DNA from: Patiriisocius marinistellae
Lineage (GTDB): Bacteria > Bacteroidota > Bacteroidia > Flavobacteriales > Flavobacteriaceae
Assembly (NCBI RefSeq): GCF_009014635.1
Contig: NZ_BKCF01000005.1
Location: forward strand, 1-64,000
Length of the DNA: 64,000 nucleotides
Reading direction: 5' to 3'
Positions 51,742 through 62,252 of this stretch are shown here, piece by piece; within the stretch, counting starts at the first letter, position 1, and each line of letters begins with the position of its first letter. The notes beneath the pieces were generated by a model that saw only the letters and a list, made by a program, of their open reading frames with translations, had not been told where the DNA came from and searched no databases. The position numbers and the translations under genes were made by a program.

Positions 51742-52813
51742 AAAAGAATTGAGAACATGGTTAGACAAAATGGAGCTTGCACATCCATTAGTAATTGCTG
51801 GGCCATGTAGTGCAGAGACTGAAGAACAGGTATTAAAGATTGCACACCAATTAAAAAATACTGATGCAACTGTATTGCGTGCAGGAATATGGAAACCTCG
51901 CACACGCCCAGGAAATTTTGAGGGAGTTGGTGCTTTAGGTTTAAAATGGTTGCAAAAAGCAAAGGAAGAAACAGGTATGTTAACAACTACAGAAGTTGCA
52001 AATGCAAATCATGTAGATTTAGCATTAAAACATGATGTAGATATTTTGTGGATTGGTGCGCGCACAACGGTTTCACCATTTATAGTTCAAGAAATAGCAG
52101 ATGCCCTAAGAGGAACAGATAAAGTTGTGTTAATTAAAAATCCTGTAAATCCAGATTTAGCTTTATGGTTAGGAGCTGTAGAGCGTTTTTATACTGCAGA
52201 TGTTAAAAATCTAGGTGTAATACATAGAGGGTTTTCAACGTATGAAAAAACAAAATATCGTAATAATCCAGAGTGGCAAATACCAATTGATTTACAAAAT
52301 AAATTTCCAGATTTACCACTTATACTAGACCCCTCACATATTGCAGGGCGTCGTGATATTATTTTTGACCTTTGCCAGACAGCTTTAGATTTAAACTATG
52401 ACGGTATGATGGTAGAAACACATTACGATCCAGATAATGCGTGGAGTGATGCAGCTCAACAAATAACACCAACTACGCTTGACCAAATGACTATTGATTT
52501 AAGAATTAGGAAAAAAGATGGAACGGCTCTAGAGTTTAAAAACCAATTAAATACACTGCGTACACAAATTGATGTCATTGACAATAAATTGCTAGAGATG
52601 ACAGGTAAGCGAATGAAAATTGCAGATTCAATAGGTAGGCTTAAAAAAGAAAATAACGTTTCAATTTTACAAGCAAAACGATGGAATGAGGTTCTTGGAA
52701 GGATGATTCTTGAAGGGGAACAGCATCAATTAAGTGAAGAATTTATTCTTAAATTATACAAAGCAATTCACCAAGAATCAATCAACCATCAAAAGAAAGT
52801 AATTAATACTTAA
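51731..52813 (+). CDS. Bifunctional DAHP synthase / chorismate mutase
   Basis: 360 residues. N-terminal DAHP synthase (~15-260) with VIAGPCSAETEEQV, AGIWKPRTRPGNFEG, TEVANANHVD, LWIGARTTVSP, DPSHIAGRRD; C-terminal AroQ chorismate mutase (~275-360) with TLRTQIDVIDNKLLEMTGKRMKIADSIG. Supplies the first step of the shikimate pathway and prephenate for the adjacent PheA. Overlaps pheA by 11 bases. Unlike many Bacteroidota, no aminotransferase or tyrA lies between them. Confidence 0.95.
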   Translation: MQNKKELRTWLDKMELAHPLVIAGPCSAETEEQVLKIAHQLKNTDATVLRAGIWKPRTRPGNFEGVGALGLKWLQKAKEETGMLTTTEVANANHVDLALKHDVDILWIGARTTVSPFIVQEIADALRGTDKVVLIKNPVNPDLALWLGAVERFYTADVKNLGVIHRGFSTYEKTKYRNNPEWQIPIDLQNKFPDLPLILDPSHIAGRRDIIFDLCQTALDLNYDGMMVETHYDPDNAWSDAAQQITPTTLDQMTIDLRIRKKDGTALEFKNQLNTLRTQIDVIDNKLLEMTGKRMKIADSIGRLKKENNVSILQAKRWNEVLGRMILEGEQHQLSEEFILKLYKAIHQESINHQKKVINT

Positions 52814-52833
52814 AAACTGTATTTTTACTGCCA

Positions 52834-53784
52834 ATGAAAGGACTCGTTTATAAATCAACAGGAAGCTGGTACACCGTTAAATCAAATGCAGGAAAATTCT
52901 ATGACTGCCGTATTAAAGGTAAGTTTAGAATGGAAGGGATTAAAAGTACAAATCCCGTTGCCGTAGGAGATACTGTGGAGTTTGAAATTGAGACCATTGG
53001 TGATGAAACAATAGGGATCATCTCAAAGATTGATAAGCGAGATAACTATATTATTCGTAAAAGTGTCAATCTTTCAAAGCAAACACATATTATTGCTGCT
53101 AATGTTGACATTGCTTTTTTGCTAGTAACTCTTAACAATCCACCTACTTTTACAACATTTATTGACCGTTTTTTAGTGACTACCGAAGCGTATCATATAA
53201 AAGCGGTTTTGTTGTTTAATAAGATTGACACCTATAATGAAGATGAAATTTTAGAAGTAAAATACCTTGCAGCATTATATCGCAGCATTGGGTATGAATG
53301 TCTTGGAATTTCAGCAGAAACTGGGAAGAATATTGATAAAGTTAAGGAGATGATGCAGGACAAGGTGGTTATGTTTTCTGGACATAGCGGTGTTGGAAAA
53401 TCAACATTAGCAAATGCACTGGAACCAACGTTAGAGTTAAAAACAAAGAAAATTTCGGCACAGCATAGTCAAGGTCAACATACTACTACTTTTGCCGAAA
53501 TGTATGACCTTGATTTTGGCGCAAAAATTATTGATACACCTGGCATTAAAGGCTTTGGTGTAGTGGAAATGGAAAAAGAGGAAATTGGTGATTATTTTCC
53601 AGAATTTTTCGCTCTTAAACAAGAATGTAAATTTAATAATTGCTTACACATTGAGGAGCCTAAATGTGCTGTAAAAGATGCACTAGAAGAAGATAAGTTA
53701 GCTTGGAGCAGGTATAAAAGTTATGTGCAGATAGTTGAAGGAGACGAGGAACATTTTAGAAAAGATATTTACGAAAAAAAATAG
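52834..53784 (+). CDS. rsgA: Ribosome small subunit GTPase A
   Basis: 316 residues, circularly permuted GTPase: OB fold ([19 protein letters not shown]), G4-like LLFNKID first, then [14 protein letters not shown] (G1) and DTPGIKGFG (G3), then the zinc-binding [14 protein letters not shown]. Assists 30S maturation. Its stop is one base before the TTG start of dtd, so the pair is co-transcribed. Confidence 0.97.
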   Translation: MKGLVYKSTGSWYTVKSNAGKFYDCRIKGKFRMEGIKSTNPVAVGDTVEFEIETIGDETIGIISKIDKRDNYIIRKSVNLSKQTHIIAANVDIAFLLVTLNNPPTFTTFIDRFLVTTEAYHIKAVLLFNKIDTYNEDEILEVKYLAALYRSIGYECLGISAETGKNIDKVKEMMQDKVVMFSGHSGVGKSTLANALEPTLELKTKKISAQHSQGQHTTTFAEMYDLDFGAKIIDTPGIKGFGVVEMEKEEIGDYFPEFFALKQECKFNNCLHIEEPKCAVKDALEEDKLAWSRYKSYVQIVEGDEEHFRKDIYEKK

Positions 53785-53785
53785 T

Positions 53786-54238
53786 TTGAGAGTAGTTTTA
53801 CAAAGAGTAAGTGAAGCCTCAGTAACAGTTTCAGGCGTTAGAATTTCTGAAATTAAACAAGGGTTATTAATCTTGCTAGGCATTGAAGCTGAAGACACAA
53901 AAGAGGACATCAACTGGTTAACATCAAAAATTGCTAAAATGCGCATTTTTAGTGATGCCGAAGGTGCGATGAATCTTTCAATATTAGATGTAAAAGGTGA
54001 TGCAATTGTAGTTAGCCAATTTACATTACACGCTTCCACTAAGAAAGGCAATCGACCTTCATTTATCAAAGCAGCAAGACCTAAAATTGCCATTCCTTTA
54101 TATGAGCGATTTATTGCAGCCTTAGAATTACAAATGAATAAAAAAGTGCAAACAGGCGAGTTTGGTGCTATGATGGATGTAGCACTTGTAAACGATGGGC
54201 CAATTACTATTACAATGGATTCAAAGAGTAGGTCTTAG
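53786..54238 (+). CDS. dtd: D-aminoacyl-tRNA deacylase (TTG start)
   Basis: 150 residues, normal Dtd length, if it starts at TTG 53786 ([15 protein letters not shown]); an ATG at 53735 would lie inside rsgA and add a non-family tail. SQFTLHAST and the closing VNDGPITI (NxGPxT-like) motifs of the active site are present. Hydrolyses D-amino acids from tRNA. Immediately after rsgA. Confidence 0.95.
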   Translation: MRVVLQRVSEASVTVSGVRISEIKQGLLILLGIEAEDTKEDINWLTSKIAKMRIFSDAEGAMNLSILDVKGDAIVVSQFTLHASTKKGNRPSFIKAARPKIAIPLYERFIAALELQMNKKVQTGEFGAMMDVALVNDGPITITMDSKSRS

Positions 54239-54301
54239 GTTTTTTAAAAATTATACTTTAGTTTTAATTGATTTCCATAGATTTGAAGCCAAACCTATTT
54301 T

Positions 54302-56194
54302 ATGCGTATCACTTACTTCTTTCTTCTATCGTTTATCAATTTTTTTTCTAATGCCCAAGACTATAGTGTAAATAATATTGATGCTACCTTAATTAAAAAT
54401 GCAAATGCTGTTGTTCGTAATGAAACTACAACAATTACTATAAATGATTTTGATTCTTTAGAAGAAGAATTTAGTTCTACAATAACTGTTTTAAATAGAG
54501 GTGGATGGGACGCCATTGATCCAGTTGTTTACTATAGCGGCGATGATAAAGTAAAAAAAATATCGGCAATTTTATATGATAGGGATGGCGATGTAATAGA
54601 AAAATATAAAGAAAAAGACTTCCTTGATGTCACGGCATCTGGTAGTAATTTATACTCAGACAATCGAAAAAAAATACTTGAGTTCATCCCTTCTTCCTAT
54701 CCGTTTACATTAACTTTTGAGTACGAATTAAAATCAAGAACAACTGGTTTCTTAAAACAATGGCTTCCGTTAAGAAAAACAACCGTTGCGGTGGAGTCTT
54801 CTAATTATAAAATCGTCAACGAAAGACAAATTCCAATCATTAAAAAAGCATACAATCTGGATAACTTTGATGTTACGGCTAAAAGTTTAAACGGAAATCT
54901 TGATTATACTATTAAGAATGTTTTAGCTTTTGAATCTGAATTTGCTAGCCCTCATTACTCAATGTACCTGCCAATAATGAGAGTAGCCTTGAAAAAATTT
55001 CAGCTTGAAGGAGAAATTGCCGAGGTTTCAACTTGGAAAGATTTTGGGATTTGGCAGAATGAAAACTTATTAAAAGATAGAGATAAGTTAAGCGATGCTA
55101 CTAAATCTAAAATAAATGAACTTGTTAAGGATTTAGATACAAAAAAAGAAAAAGTAAAAGCTATTTATGAATATATGCAAAATAAAACTCGATATATTAG
55201 TATACAAGTTGGGATAGGTGGATGGCAGCCATCAGCTGCTCAAGAAGTAGATGAGTTGGGTTATGGTGATTGTAAAGGGCTTACAAATTATACAAAAGCA
55301 CTATTAGATACGCAAAATATACCTTCATATTATACGATTGTAGATAGTGGGTCTGACGGCAGGGATATAGAAGAAGATTTTGTAGCAATGCAGGGCAATC
55401 ATGTTATACTTACGGTACCACTAGAAGAGGAAAATTTATTCTTAGAATGCACAAGTCAAGATTTACCCTTTAATTTTATAGGAACTCATACAGATGACAG
55501 AAAAGTAGTTATGTTAACTCCAGATGGTGGGGTTGTGGGTAAAACGCACTCGTACACTAAGGAGGATAATACACGTAATTTTGAGGCGACTGTTGTACTA
55601 GATGAAAATTTAATAATTACAGGTACACTTAAGGAAGTTTCAAGAGGTATTGAATATGATAATAGTTATTATTTAAAGGATGGAGATAGTGATGAATTAG
55701 ATGCATATTATAAAAAAAAATGGTCACATTTAAATGGTCTCCAATTATCAAACATTAAATTTGATAATGATAAAGTTAATGTGGTTTTTACTCAAGAATT
55801 ATCGTTCTTAGCTAAAAATTATACATCAAAAGCTGGTGATAGACTATTACTGAATCCTAATGTTTTTAATCGATTTGCTTACATTCCAGATGTTAACGGT
55901 GAACGAAAGCAAAGTGTTTATGTTCGACGAGGGAAAACTTTTAATGATACAACTACTATCATTTTACCAAAAGGTTATAAAGTAGAATCTATGTTTGATA
56001 CACTTGAAGTTTCAAATAAATTTGGGTCCTACAAAGCTACATTAGTAAAGAAAAATGAAACAACACTTATATATTCTAGAAACGTAGTTTTATATGCTGT
56101 TGATGAACCCAAAGAATCTTTTAATGAATTAGATACACTTATTAGAAAGCTGGTTAAGAACGATAATTCTAAAATTGTTCTAATAAAAAAGTAG
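54302..56194 (+). CDS. DUF3857/transglutaminase-like protein, apparent active copy
   Basis: 630 residues: signal peptide (to SNAQ), DUF3857 (~20-230) and transglutaminase-like core with Cys324 in GYGDCKGLTNY, His367 in GNHVILTVPL and an acidic Glu382 in LECTSQ, so the Cys-His-acid triad is complete. Then a C-terminal beta region (DUF3858-like) ending KIVLIKK. First of four tandem paralogues. Possibly a periplasmic or surface protein-modifying or peptide-bond enzyme; substrate unknown. Confidence 0.9.
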   Translation: MRITYFFLLSFINFFSNAQDYSVNNIDATLIKNANAVVRNETTTITINDFDSLEEEFSSTITVLNRGGWDAIDPVVYYSGDDKVKKISAILYDRDGDVIEKYKEKDFLDVTASGSNLYSDNRKKILEFIPSSYPFTLTFEYELKSRTTGFLKQWLPLRKTTVAVESSNYKIVNERQIPIIKKAYNLDNFDVTAKSLNGNLDYTIKNVLAFESEFASPHYSMYLPIMRVALKKFQLEGEIAEVSTWKDFGIWQNENLLKDRDKLSDATKSKINELVKDLDTKKEKVKAIYEYMQNKTRYISIQVGIGGWQPSAAQEVDELGYGDCKGLTNYTKALLDTQNIPSYYTIVDSGSDGRDIEEDFVAMQGNHVILTVPLEEENLFLECTSQDLPFNFIGTHTDDRKVVMLTPDGGVVGKTHSYTKEDNTRNFEATVVLDENLIITGTLKEVSRGIEYDNSYYLKDGDSDELDAYYKKKWSHLNGLQLSNIKFDNDKVNVVFTQELSFLAKNYTSKAGDRLLLNPNVFNRFAYIPDVNGERKQSVYVRRGKTFNDTTTIILPKGYKVESMFDTLEVSNKFGSYKATLVKKNETTLIYSRNVVLYAVDEPKESFNELDTLIRKLVKNDNSKIVLIKK

Positions 56195-56195
56195 C

Positions 56196-58043
56196 ATGAA
56201 GCAATTTCTGTTTTTTATCTTCTTAATTGCTACACTAAGTATTTATGCCCAAGAGTATAAATATACGCCAGTCACAATAGCTCAATTAACTGAGCAAAAG
56301 GATTCTTTGTTTCTTGAGGCAGATGCCAAGTATATTTTAAAAGATATTGAATATACTTATGGCCAAAAACTACGCATTTTTGAACGAATAAAAATTTATA
56401 CAAAAGAAGGTTTTGCCTTTGCAAAAGAAGAAATAGGTTTTACAACTATCGAGGATCTTGAAGCTTACACATACAATCTTGACGAGGGAGAAGTAAAAAA
56501 AACAAAGGTGCCCAGTTCTAGTATTTTTGTTGAAAAATTTGAAGATGAAAATACAATTACAAAAGTTACATATCCAGAAGTTAGAGTAGGTAGTATACTA
56601 GAAATTTCATATACTATCCCCTATGCTGGATTAAGAATGATAGGCGTACAATCAATCATCCCAATAAAATCTATCCGTGTATATTTAAAAAGTGCCGTTT
56701 TAAGAGAGTTGACGATTACTCAAAACCCATTAAGCGGGATTGTTTTAACTTCAGAAAAAAATGACGATGGGATTTTTTATTCTGGAAAAAATATACCTCC
56801 ACTCAAACAAGAAAAGTTTGTGACAAATATCCAAAATTATCGTGCCCAAATACGAATTGAACAAGTGGGGAGTTACGGTGAGCGATATATGGAAAGCTGG
56901 GAAGAAATTGCTGCGCTTTATAATGACACAGGCTTTTTCGGTAAGCAACTAGAACGCAAACGCTATTTTGAATATGACCTCCCAAAAATTTTAGGTGATG
57001 AAATAAATCCCTTAAAAAGAGCAAAGCTAATCTACGCTCATGTACAAGATAAAATGGAGTGGACAGAATATTATAGTAGGGGCTCAGAGGATATTAAAAA
57101 AGCATATAAAGAAGAAAAGGGCACTATTGCCGAAATTAATTTTATTGTAATTGCAATGATGCGCAAAGCAGGTCTCAACGCAAACCCGCTACTAACAGCA
57201 ACGTTGAGCCGTGGATATGTGCTTTCGCCCTCAGCTACTATATTTAATGCAACAATTTGTAGTGTTGAAATTTTTGGCAATACCTATATTTTAGATGCCT
57301 CAAGAAAAATAAATGCCTTTGGAGAATTATCAAACGAGATGATTAATGGGAACGGCCTCCTAATCTACAAAAATGATGATTGGAAATTGTTTCCTACCAG
57401 TCCCACTTTAGTCTCAAAGGAAATTAATATTGTAAATGCTACAATTGATCCCATTGTAAAAAATATTAAAGGCGAAATTAAAACAAGAATTAATGGCTAT
57501 TTCTCTAATAGATATCGTTCTAATTATGAAAATTCAATGAAAGATTCATATTGGGAAAACCTGGAAGAGATGCATAACACGCTTAAAATTGAAAATCCTA
57601 TAATTACGGGTGATGAGAATGTAGATTTACCAATAACTTTTAAAGCAAATTTTCAAAAAGAGACATATGTAGAGGACATTAATAATGAGCTATATTTTAG
57701 CCCTCTCTTTATCTTCGGAAATGAGGTAGACGAGTTTAATGATACTGAAAGAAAATATCCTTTAGACTTTAGATTTCCGTATCATAAGAGTTACAAGATA
57801 AATTTTACCATTCCAGATAATTATAAAGTAGTAAGCTTATTAGAGCCAAAAAATTTAGCGATGCCCGATGGGATTGCGAGCTTAAAGTATGATAATAATG
57901 TTTCGGGAAATCAAATACAGATCTCGATGGATTTTGAAATTAATTATTCGCTTTTAGGAGCTGATTATTATGAAGGTATAAAAAAAATTTTCACAGAATA
58001 TTTTAAAATTTCTAACGCTAAAATTGTTTTAGCAAAAAAATGA
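56196..58043 (+). CDS. DUF3857 protein, catalytic Cys/His lost (paralogue 2)
   Basis: 615 residues: signal peptide (SIYAQ), the same DUF3857 / transglutaminase-like / C-terminal layout as the preceding gene. At the Cys position it reads KGTIAEINF (Ile), at the His position FNATICSVE (Ala after Asn); the Asp in YILDAS is kept. So probably not an enzyme. Ends KIVLAKK. Separated by 1 base from the previous stop, so translationally linked. Confidence 0.88.
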   Translation: MKQFLFFIFLIATLSIYAQEYKYTPVTIAQLTEQKDSLFLEADAKYILKDIEYTYGQKLRIFERIKIYTKEGFAFAKEEIGFTTIEDLEAYTYNLDEGEVKKTKVPSSSIFVEKFEDENTITKVTYPEVRVGSILEISYTIPYAGLRMIGVQSIIPIKSIRVYLKSAVLRELTITQNPLSGIVLTSEKNDDGIFYSGKNIPPLKQEKFVTNIQNYRAQIRIEQVGSYGERYMESWEEIAALYNDTGFFGKQLERKRYFEYDLPKILGDEINPLKRAKLIYAHVQDKMEWTEYYSRGSEDIKKAYKEEKGTIAEINFIVIAMMRKAGLNANPLLTATLSRGYVLSPSATIFNATICSVEIFGNTYILDASRKINAFGELSNEMINGNGLLIYKNDDWKLFPTSPTLVSKEINIVNATIDPIVKNIKGEIKTRINGYFSNRYRSNYENSMKDSYWENLEEMHNTLKIENPIITGDENVDLPITFKANFQKETYVEDINNELYFSPLFIFGNEVDEFNDTERKYPLDFRFPYHKSYKINFTIPDNYKVVSLLEPKNLAMPDGIASLKYDNNVSGNQIQISMDFEINYSLLGADYYEGIKKIFTEYFKISNAKIVLAKK

Positions 58044-58047
58044 AACA

Positions 58048-59898
58048 ATGAAGTTTGTTTATTTATTACTAGTGAGTGTTGTTTGTCACATTTCGGCGTA
58101 TGCCCAAGACTATAAATTTGGAGATGTGAGCATCGCAGAGTTACAAGAAAAGAGTGATACAGAGTTTCCCGAAGCAGATGCAAAAGTAATCACACGGGAT
58201 GTGGAGTATAATTTTGGCGAAGTATTATATGTTTTTGAACGTATAAAAATTTATACAAAAGAAGGTTTTGAATATGCTAAATGGCAGATTGATTTTGACG
58301 ATGTGGAATCATTAAAGGCAAATACTTATAATCTTGAAAACGGAAAAATAGTTGTCACAAAAGTTGAAAAGGGGAGTATTTTTAATGAGGAGATAAATGA
58401 TGGAGAAGAGGTGAGTAAAATTTCGTTTCCCAATGTAAAAGAAGGATCCGTTTTAGAGTTAAAATATAAAGTGAGAGATATAGGACTTCGTTCCATTAAT
58501 TCGCAAAGTTATATTCCTATTGAGAGTGTGAAAGTACTTATTAAAAATCCATATTCAAGAGAGCTAAAAATAACTCAGAATCCACTTAGTGATATAGCCT
58601 TAAAAACACTTGAAAAACCTTATGAACTTTTATACGTAGGAAAGGATATTCCACCGTTGAAAAAGGAAAATTATGTGACTAGCTTGAGTACTTATCAAGG
58701 AAAAATTTACATAGAGCAAGTAGGAACGTACGGTCAAAATAAAATGAAGAACTGGACAGATGTAGCAGAGTTTTATAATGATGCACATTATTTTGGCGCA
58801 GAGGTAAAGAGAAGCGGTTATTTTAAAAGCGACCTTGATCCCTTACTAGTAAATGAGATAGAGCCACTAGAACTTGCAAAAAACATTTACTACTTTTTAC
58901 AAAAAAGGATGAAGTGGAATGAATTTTATAGTCGTGGCGCAGATGAAACTAGAACAGCTTATAAGGAAAAGGAAGGAAGTATAAGCCAGATTAATGTAAC
59001 GCTTACAGCAATGTTACGAAAGGCAGGTCTTAAGGCAAATCCAGTACTGGCTGCTACAAAAAGCCGTGGTTATATTTTATTCCCCACAATAATTGGGTTT
59101 AATGCTATATTAACAGCCGTTGAGATTGATGACAAAATTTACTTATTAGATGCATCAAGAAAAAATGCCGCTTTTGGTGAGCTTCCTAGTAACTTAATTA
59201 ATGGAATAGGACTTATCGTATATGAGAATGATATGTTTAAAACTATCCCTACTAGTCCTACAAAATCCTCAAAGAGTTTTGTGATTGCTAATGCAACATT
59301 AGATGTTACTTCTGGTGCTATCATAGGAGATTATAAACAACGATTAAGCGGTTATTTTGCAAATAGATATAGAAAAGACTATACAGATAAACAAGCAAAT
59401 GCTTACTGGAATGATCTTCAAAAAGAAAATAATTTACTTTATTTTTCAAAGACAGATACTAAAGATATGGCAAATTTGACAAAGCCTATTATGCTGGAAA
59501 CATCGTTTAAAAAAGAGTCTTATCTAGAAGAAATTTCAGGTAACTTATATTTAGATCCCTTGTTTATTTTTGGGTTAAAGGAAAATAAATTTACTGATGA
59601 AAACCGAAAATACCCTATAGATTTTGTGTTTCCTTATTCAAAAACTTATAAAATTACATTTAAAATACCAGATGGCTACACCGTAGAAAGTTTACCTGAA
59701 GGTGTTAATATTGCTATGCAGGATAACATAGCATCTATTAAATATGATAATAAAGTTTCAGGAAATTCCATTATGGTTTCGTTAGATGTTGAGGTAAATT
59801 ACCCATTGATAGCGGCAGATTATTATGAGGGAATTAAAACCATATTTACAGAATATTATAAAATTTCAAACTCGAAAATAGTACTTTCAAAAAACTAA
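58048..59898 (+). CDS. DUF3857 protein, catalytic Cys/His lost (paralogue 3)
   Basis: 616 residues: signal peptide (AYAQ). Very similar to paralogue 2 in layout (DTEFPEADAKVITRDVEYNFGE; ERIKIYTKEGFEYAK). At the catalytic sites it reads EGSISQINV (Ile for Cys) and FNAILTAVE (Ala for His), Asp kept in LLDAS. Ends KIVLSKN. Four bases after paralogue 2. Confidence 0.88.
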   Translation: MKFVYLLLVSVVCHISAYAQDYKFGDVSIAELQEKSDTEFPEADAKVITRDVEYNFGEVLYVFERIKIYTKEGFEYAKWQIDFDDVESLKANTYNLENGKIVVTKVEKGSIFNEEINDGEEVSKISFPNVKEGSVLELKYKVRDIGLRSINSQSYIPIESVKVLIKNPYSRELKITQNPLSDIALKTLEKPYELLYVGKDIPPLKKENYVTSLSTYQGKIYIEQVGTYGQNKMKNWTDVAEFYNDAHYFGAEVKRSGYFKSDLDPLLVNEIEPLELAKNIYYFLQKRMKWNEFYSRGADETRTAYKEKEGSISQINVTLTAMLRKAGLKANPVLAATKSRGYILFPTIIGFNAILTAVEIDDKIYLLDASRKNAAFGELPSNLINGIGLIVYENDMFKTIPTSPTKSSKSFVIANATLDVTSGAIIGDYKQRLSGYFANRYRKDYTDKQANAYWNDLQKENNLLYFSKTDTKDMANLTKPIMLETSFKKESYLEEISGNLYLDPLFIFGLKENKFTDENRKYPIDFVFPYSKTYKITFKIPDGYTVESLPEGVNIAMQDNIASIKYDNKVSGNSIMVSLDVEVNYPLIAADYYEGIKTIFTEYYKISNSKIVLSKN

Positions 59899-59903
59899 TT
59901 TAT

Positions 59904-61922
59904 ATGAAAAAGATAGTTACATTAATAGCATTATTAATCGTTGTTGTTGCATTTCCGCAGAATTTTAAACCAGGGAAAGTTTCAAAAAAAGAATTAGAAG
60001 AAACTGAGAATGCATTGAATCCAAAATCTAATGCTGCAGTACTCTATAGGGAACACAGAACGGCTTTTGTGTATAATCAATCTAAAGGCTTTGAGCAAGT
60101 GACCAATGTCTTTGAGCGTATTAAAATCTATAACCCAGAAGGCTATCGTTGGGCTACTAAAAAAATAAAATCATATAATCATGGGTCTGATAGAGAAGAA
60201 GTAAGCTCAATTAAAGGAACTACTTTTAATCTTGTTGGCGGGAAAGTTAAAAAAACAAAGCTTGATAAAAGTAATGTTTTTAAAGAGCGATTAAATGATT
60301 ATTTTATGGAGAACAAGCTTACGATGCCTAATCTACAGCCAGGTAGTGTGATTGAGATAGAATATACCGTGCAGTCTCCTTTTTTAGGAATTACAGACAT
60401 ACCATTGCAATACGAGATTCCCATTAATAAAATGATGGTGGATGTTAAAATTCCAGATTTTTATGTATACCGAAATTATGCAAATCCACAAGCTTCAAAT
60501 TCATTCACATTTGAAGAGAGCGATAAAAATATAGAAGTTGTCATCAGAGAACGAAGTGGTTTAGGTACTGCTAATTATGGTAACTTTAAAAGAGGTGGTG
60601 GATCATCTGGTATACAAAGTTATAAAGAAAGGCGCTATTTATTAGAAGAGGTGAATGTGCCACCTATAAAAAGGGCTGCTTATATTGATAATCTAGATAA
60701 CTATGCGGCAAAAGCAGTTTGGGAATTGACTGTTATAAAAAATGGAAATGGTATTCCTAAAATGCTATCAAACTCTTGGGAGAGTGTTTCAAAAACAATC
60801 TATGAACGAGATGATTTTATAAATAGCATAAATAACTCATCATTTTATGAAGATGATTTAAAAAACGCGCTTGGAGCTGAGACAGATCCTTCTGTTAAAA
60901 TGCAAATTGTGTATGATTTAGTCAAAAATAAAGTACGATGGAATGGGTATTACGGGTATTTTCCAGAGCAAGGAACAAAGAAGGCTTATAAAGAAGGAAA
61001 AGGAAATGTTGGCGATGTAAACTTGTTACTAATATCTATGTTGCGAAAAGCTCAAATTAACGTGCTACCTGTATTAATTAGTTCAAAATCTAATGGAATT
61101 CCTTTATTCCCTACGCGTTATGGATTTAATTATCTAATTGCTCAAGTAGAAATAGGAGGAAATACCTATTTGCTAGATGCTACCAAATTATACACAACAA
61201 TTAATGTGCTTCCAGAACGTGCCATAAACTGGCAAGGTCGAGTAATTCTCCCAGACGGAAGCTCAGATTGGGTGCCATTGTACCCAGATTTTAGTTCTCA
61301 AAAATTATCGTATGTTCAAGCCGAAATTAACCCCGATGGAACATTAAGTGCTAAAGTAAGAGGCCGAATGGGCGATCATTATGCAAAAGAATATAGAACC
61401 GAATTTTATGGTAAAAATGCTAATGACCAAATTGATGGAATGGATAAAAATGGTGAGGACGTCAAATTTTCAAATCTAGAAACGAAAGATTTAAATGCAT
61501 TTACAAAGAATATTACATTAAGTTATGATGCAAATGCAACATCATTGGTTGAGACTATTAACGATGAAATTTATATTTCACCTATGTTGTTTTTTGCGCA
61601 AAAGGAAAATCCCTTTAAAGAAAACACTAGGGAATATCCTGTGTTTTTTGATTTTCCAAAATCTGATAAATACAATATCACAATAAAAATACCTGAAGGA
61701 TATACCGTAAAATCATTACCTGAATCTGCAAAATCAGCATTAGCTGGAGATGCCGTGACTTATTCTTATTTGATAAGTGAGTCCAATGGAATGATTCAAC
61801 TTGCAGTGGCTATGGATATAAATAAACCCATTTTACTTCCCAGCGATTATCAATTTATTAAGGATATGTTTGGACAAATCGTTGGAAAAGAAAATGAAAA
61901 AATAGTGCTCTCAAAAATCTAA
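59904..61922 (+). CDS. DUF3857 protein, catalytic Cys/His lost (paralogue 4)
   Basis: 672 residues, longest of the four: signal peptide with AFPQ, ERIKIYNPEGYRWATKK, an insertion with a Gly-rich stretch (KRGGGSSGIQ, ~235), then the degenerate core KGNVGDVNL (Val for Cys) and FNYLIAQVE (Tyr for His), Asp kept in LLDAT. Ends KIVLSKI. Five bases after paralogue 3. Confidence 0.88.
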   Translation: MKKIVTLIALLIVVVAFPQNFKPGKVSKKELEETENALNPKSNAAVLYREHRTAFVYNQSKGFEQVTNVFERIKIYNPEGYRWATKKIKSYNHGSDREEVSSIKGTTFNLVGGKVKKTKLDKSNVFKERLNDYFMENKLTMPNLQPGSVIEIEYTVQSPFLGITDIPLQYEIPINKMMVDVKIPDFYVYRNYANPQASNSFTFEESDKNIEVVIRERSGLGTANYGNFKRGGGSSGIQSYKERRYLLEEVNVPPIKRAAYIDNLDNYAAKAVWELTVIKNGNGIPKMLSNSWESVSKTIYERDDFINSINNSSFYEDDLKNALGAETDPSVKMQIVYDLVKNKVRWNGYYGYFPEQGTKKAYKEGKGNVGDVNLLLISMLRKAQINVLPVLISSKSNGIPLFPTRYGFNYLIAQVEIGGNTYLLDATKLYTTINVLPERAINWQGRVILPDGSSDWVPLYPDFSSQKLSYVQAEINPDGTLSAKVRGRMGDHYAKEYRTEFYGKNANDQIDGMDKNGEDVKFSNLETKDLNAFTKNITLSYDANATSLVETINDEIYISPMLFFAQKENPFKENTREYPVFFDFPKSDKYNITIKIPEGYTVKSLPESAKSALAGDAVTYSYLISESNGMIQLAVAMDINKPILLPSDYQFIKDMFGQIVGKENEKIVLSKI

Positions 61923-61925
61923 ATC

Positions 61926-62252
61926 ATGGATATAAAAAACGCGCAAAAAGAAGTAGATAGTTGGATTAAAAACCATGGTGTTCGTTATTTTAACGAACTT
62001 ACAAATATGGCGCAACTTACAGAGGAAGTAGGAGAGGTAGCCCGTATTATAGCAAGAAGATATGGTGAGCAAAGCGAAAAAGAGAGTGATAAAAATAAAG
62101 ACCTAGGAGAAGAGCTAGCAGATGTCATGTTTGTAGTTTTGTGTCTCGCCAATCAAACAGGTGTTAATTTGCAAGAGGCTTTTGATAAAAAGTTAGACAT
62201 TAAAACTAAACGCGATCACGACCGTCATCATAACAATGAAAAACTTAAATAA
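61926..62252 (+). CDS. MazG-like nucleotide pyrophosphohydrolase
   Basis: 108 residues with the metal site of the MazG superfamily: QLTEEVGEVARIIARR (ExxE) and LGEELADVMFVVLCLAN (ExxxD). Single-domain, likely a house-cleaning NTP pyrophosphatase. Three bases after the last DUF3857 gene. Its stop overlaps the start of the next gene by one base (TAATG). Confidence 0.93.
   Translation: MDIKNAQKEVDSWIKNHGVRYFNELTNMAQLTEEVGEVARIIARRYGEQSEKESDKNKDLGEELADVMFVVLCLANQTGVNLQEAFDKKLDIKTKRDHDRHHNNEKLK

Noticed and set aside
53735-53785. Start of dtd at ATG 53735
   Set aside because: It is inside rsgA and adds residues absent from Dtd; TTG 53786 gives the canonical start.
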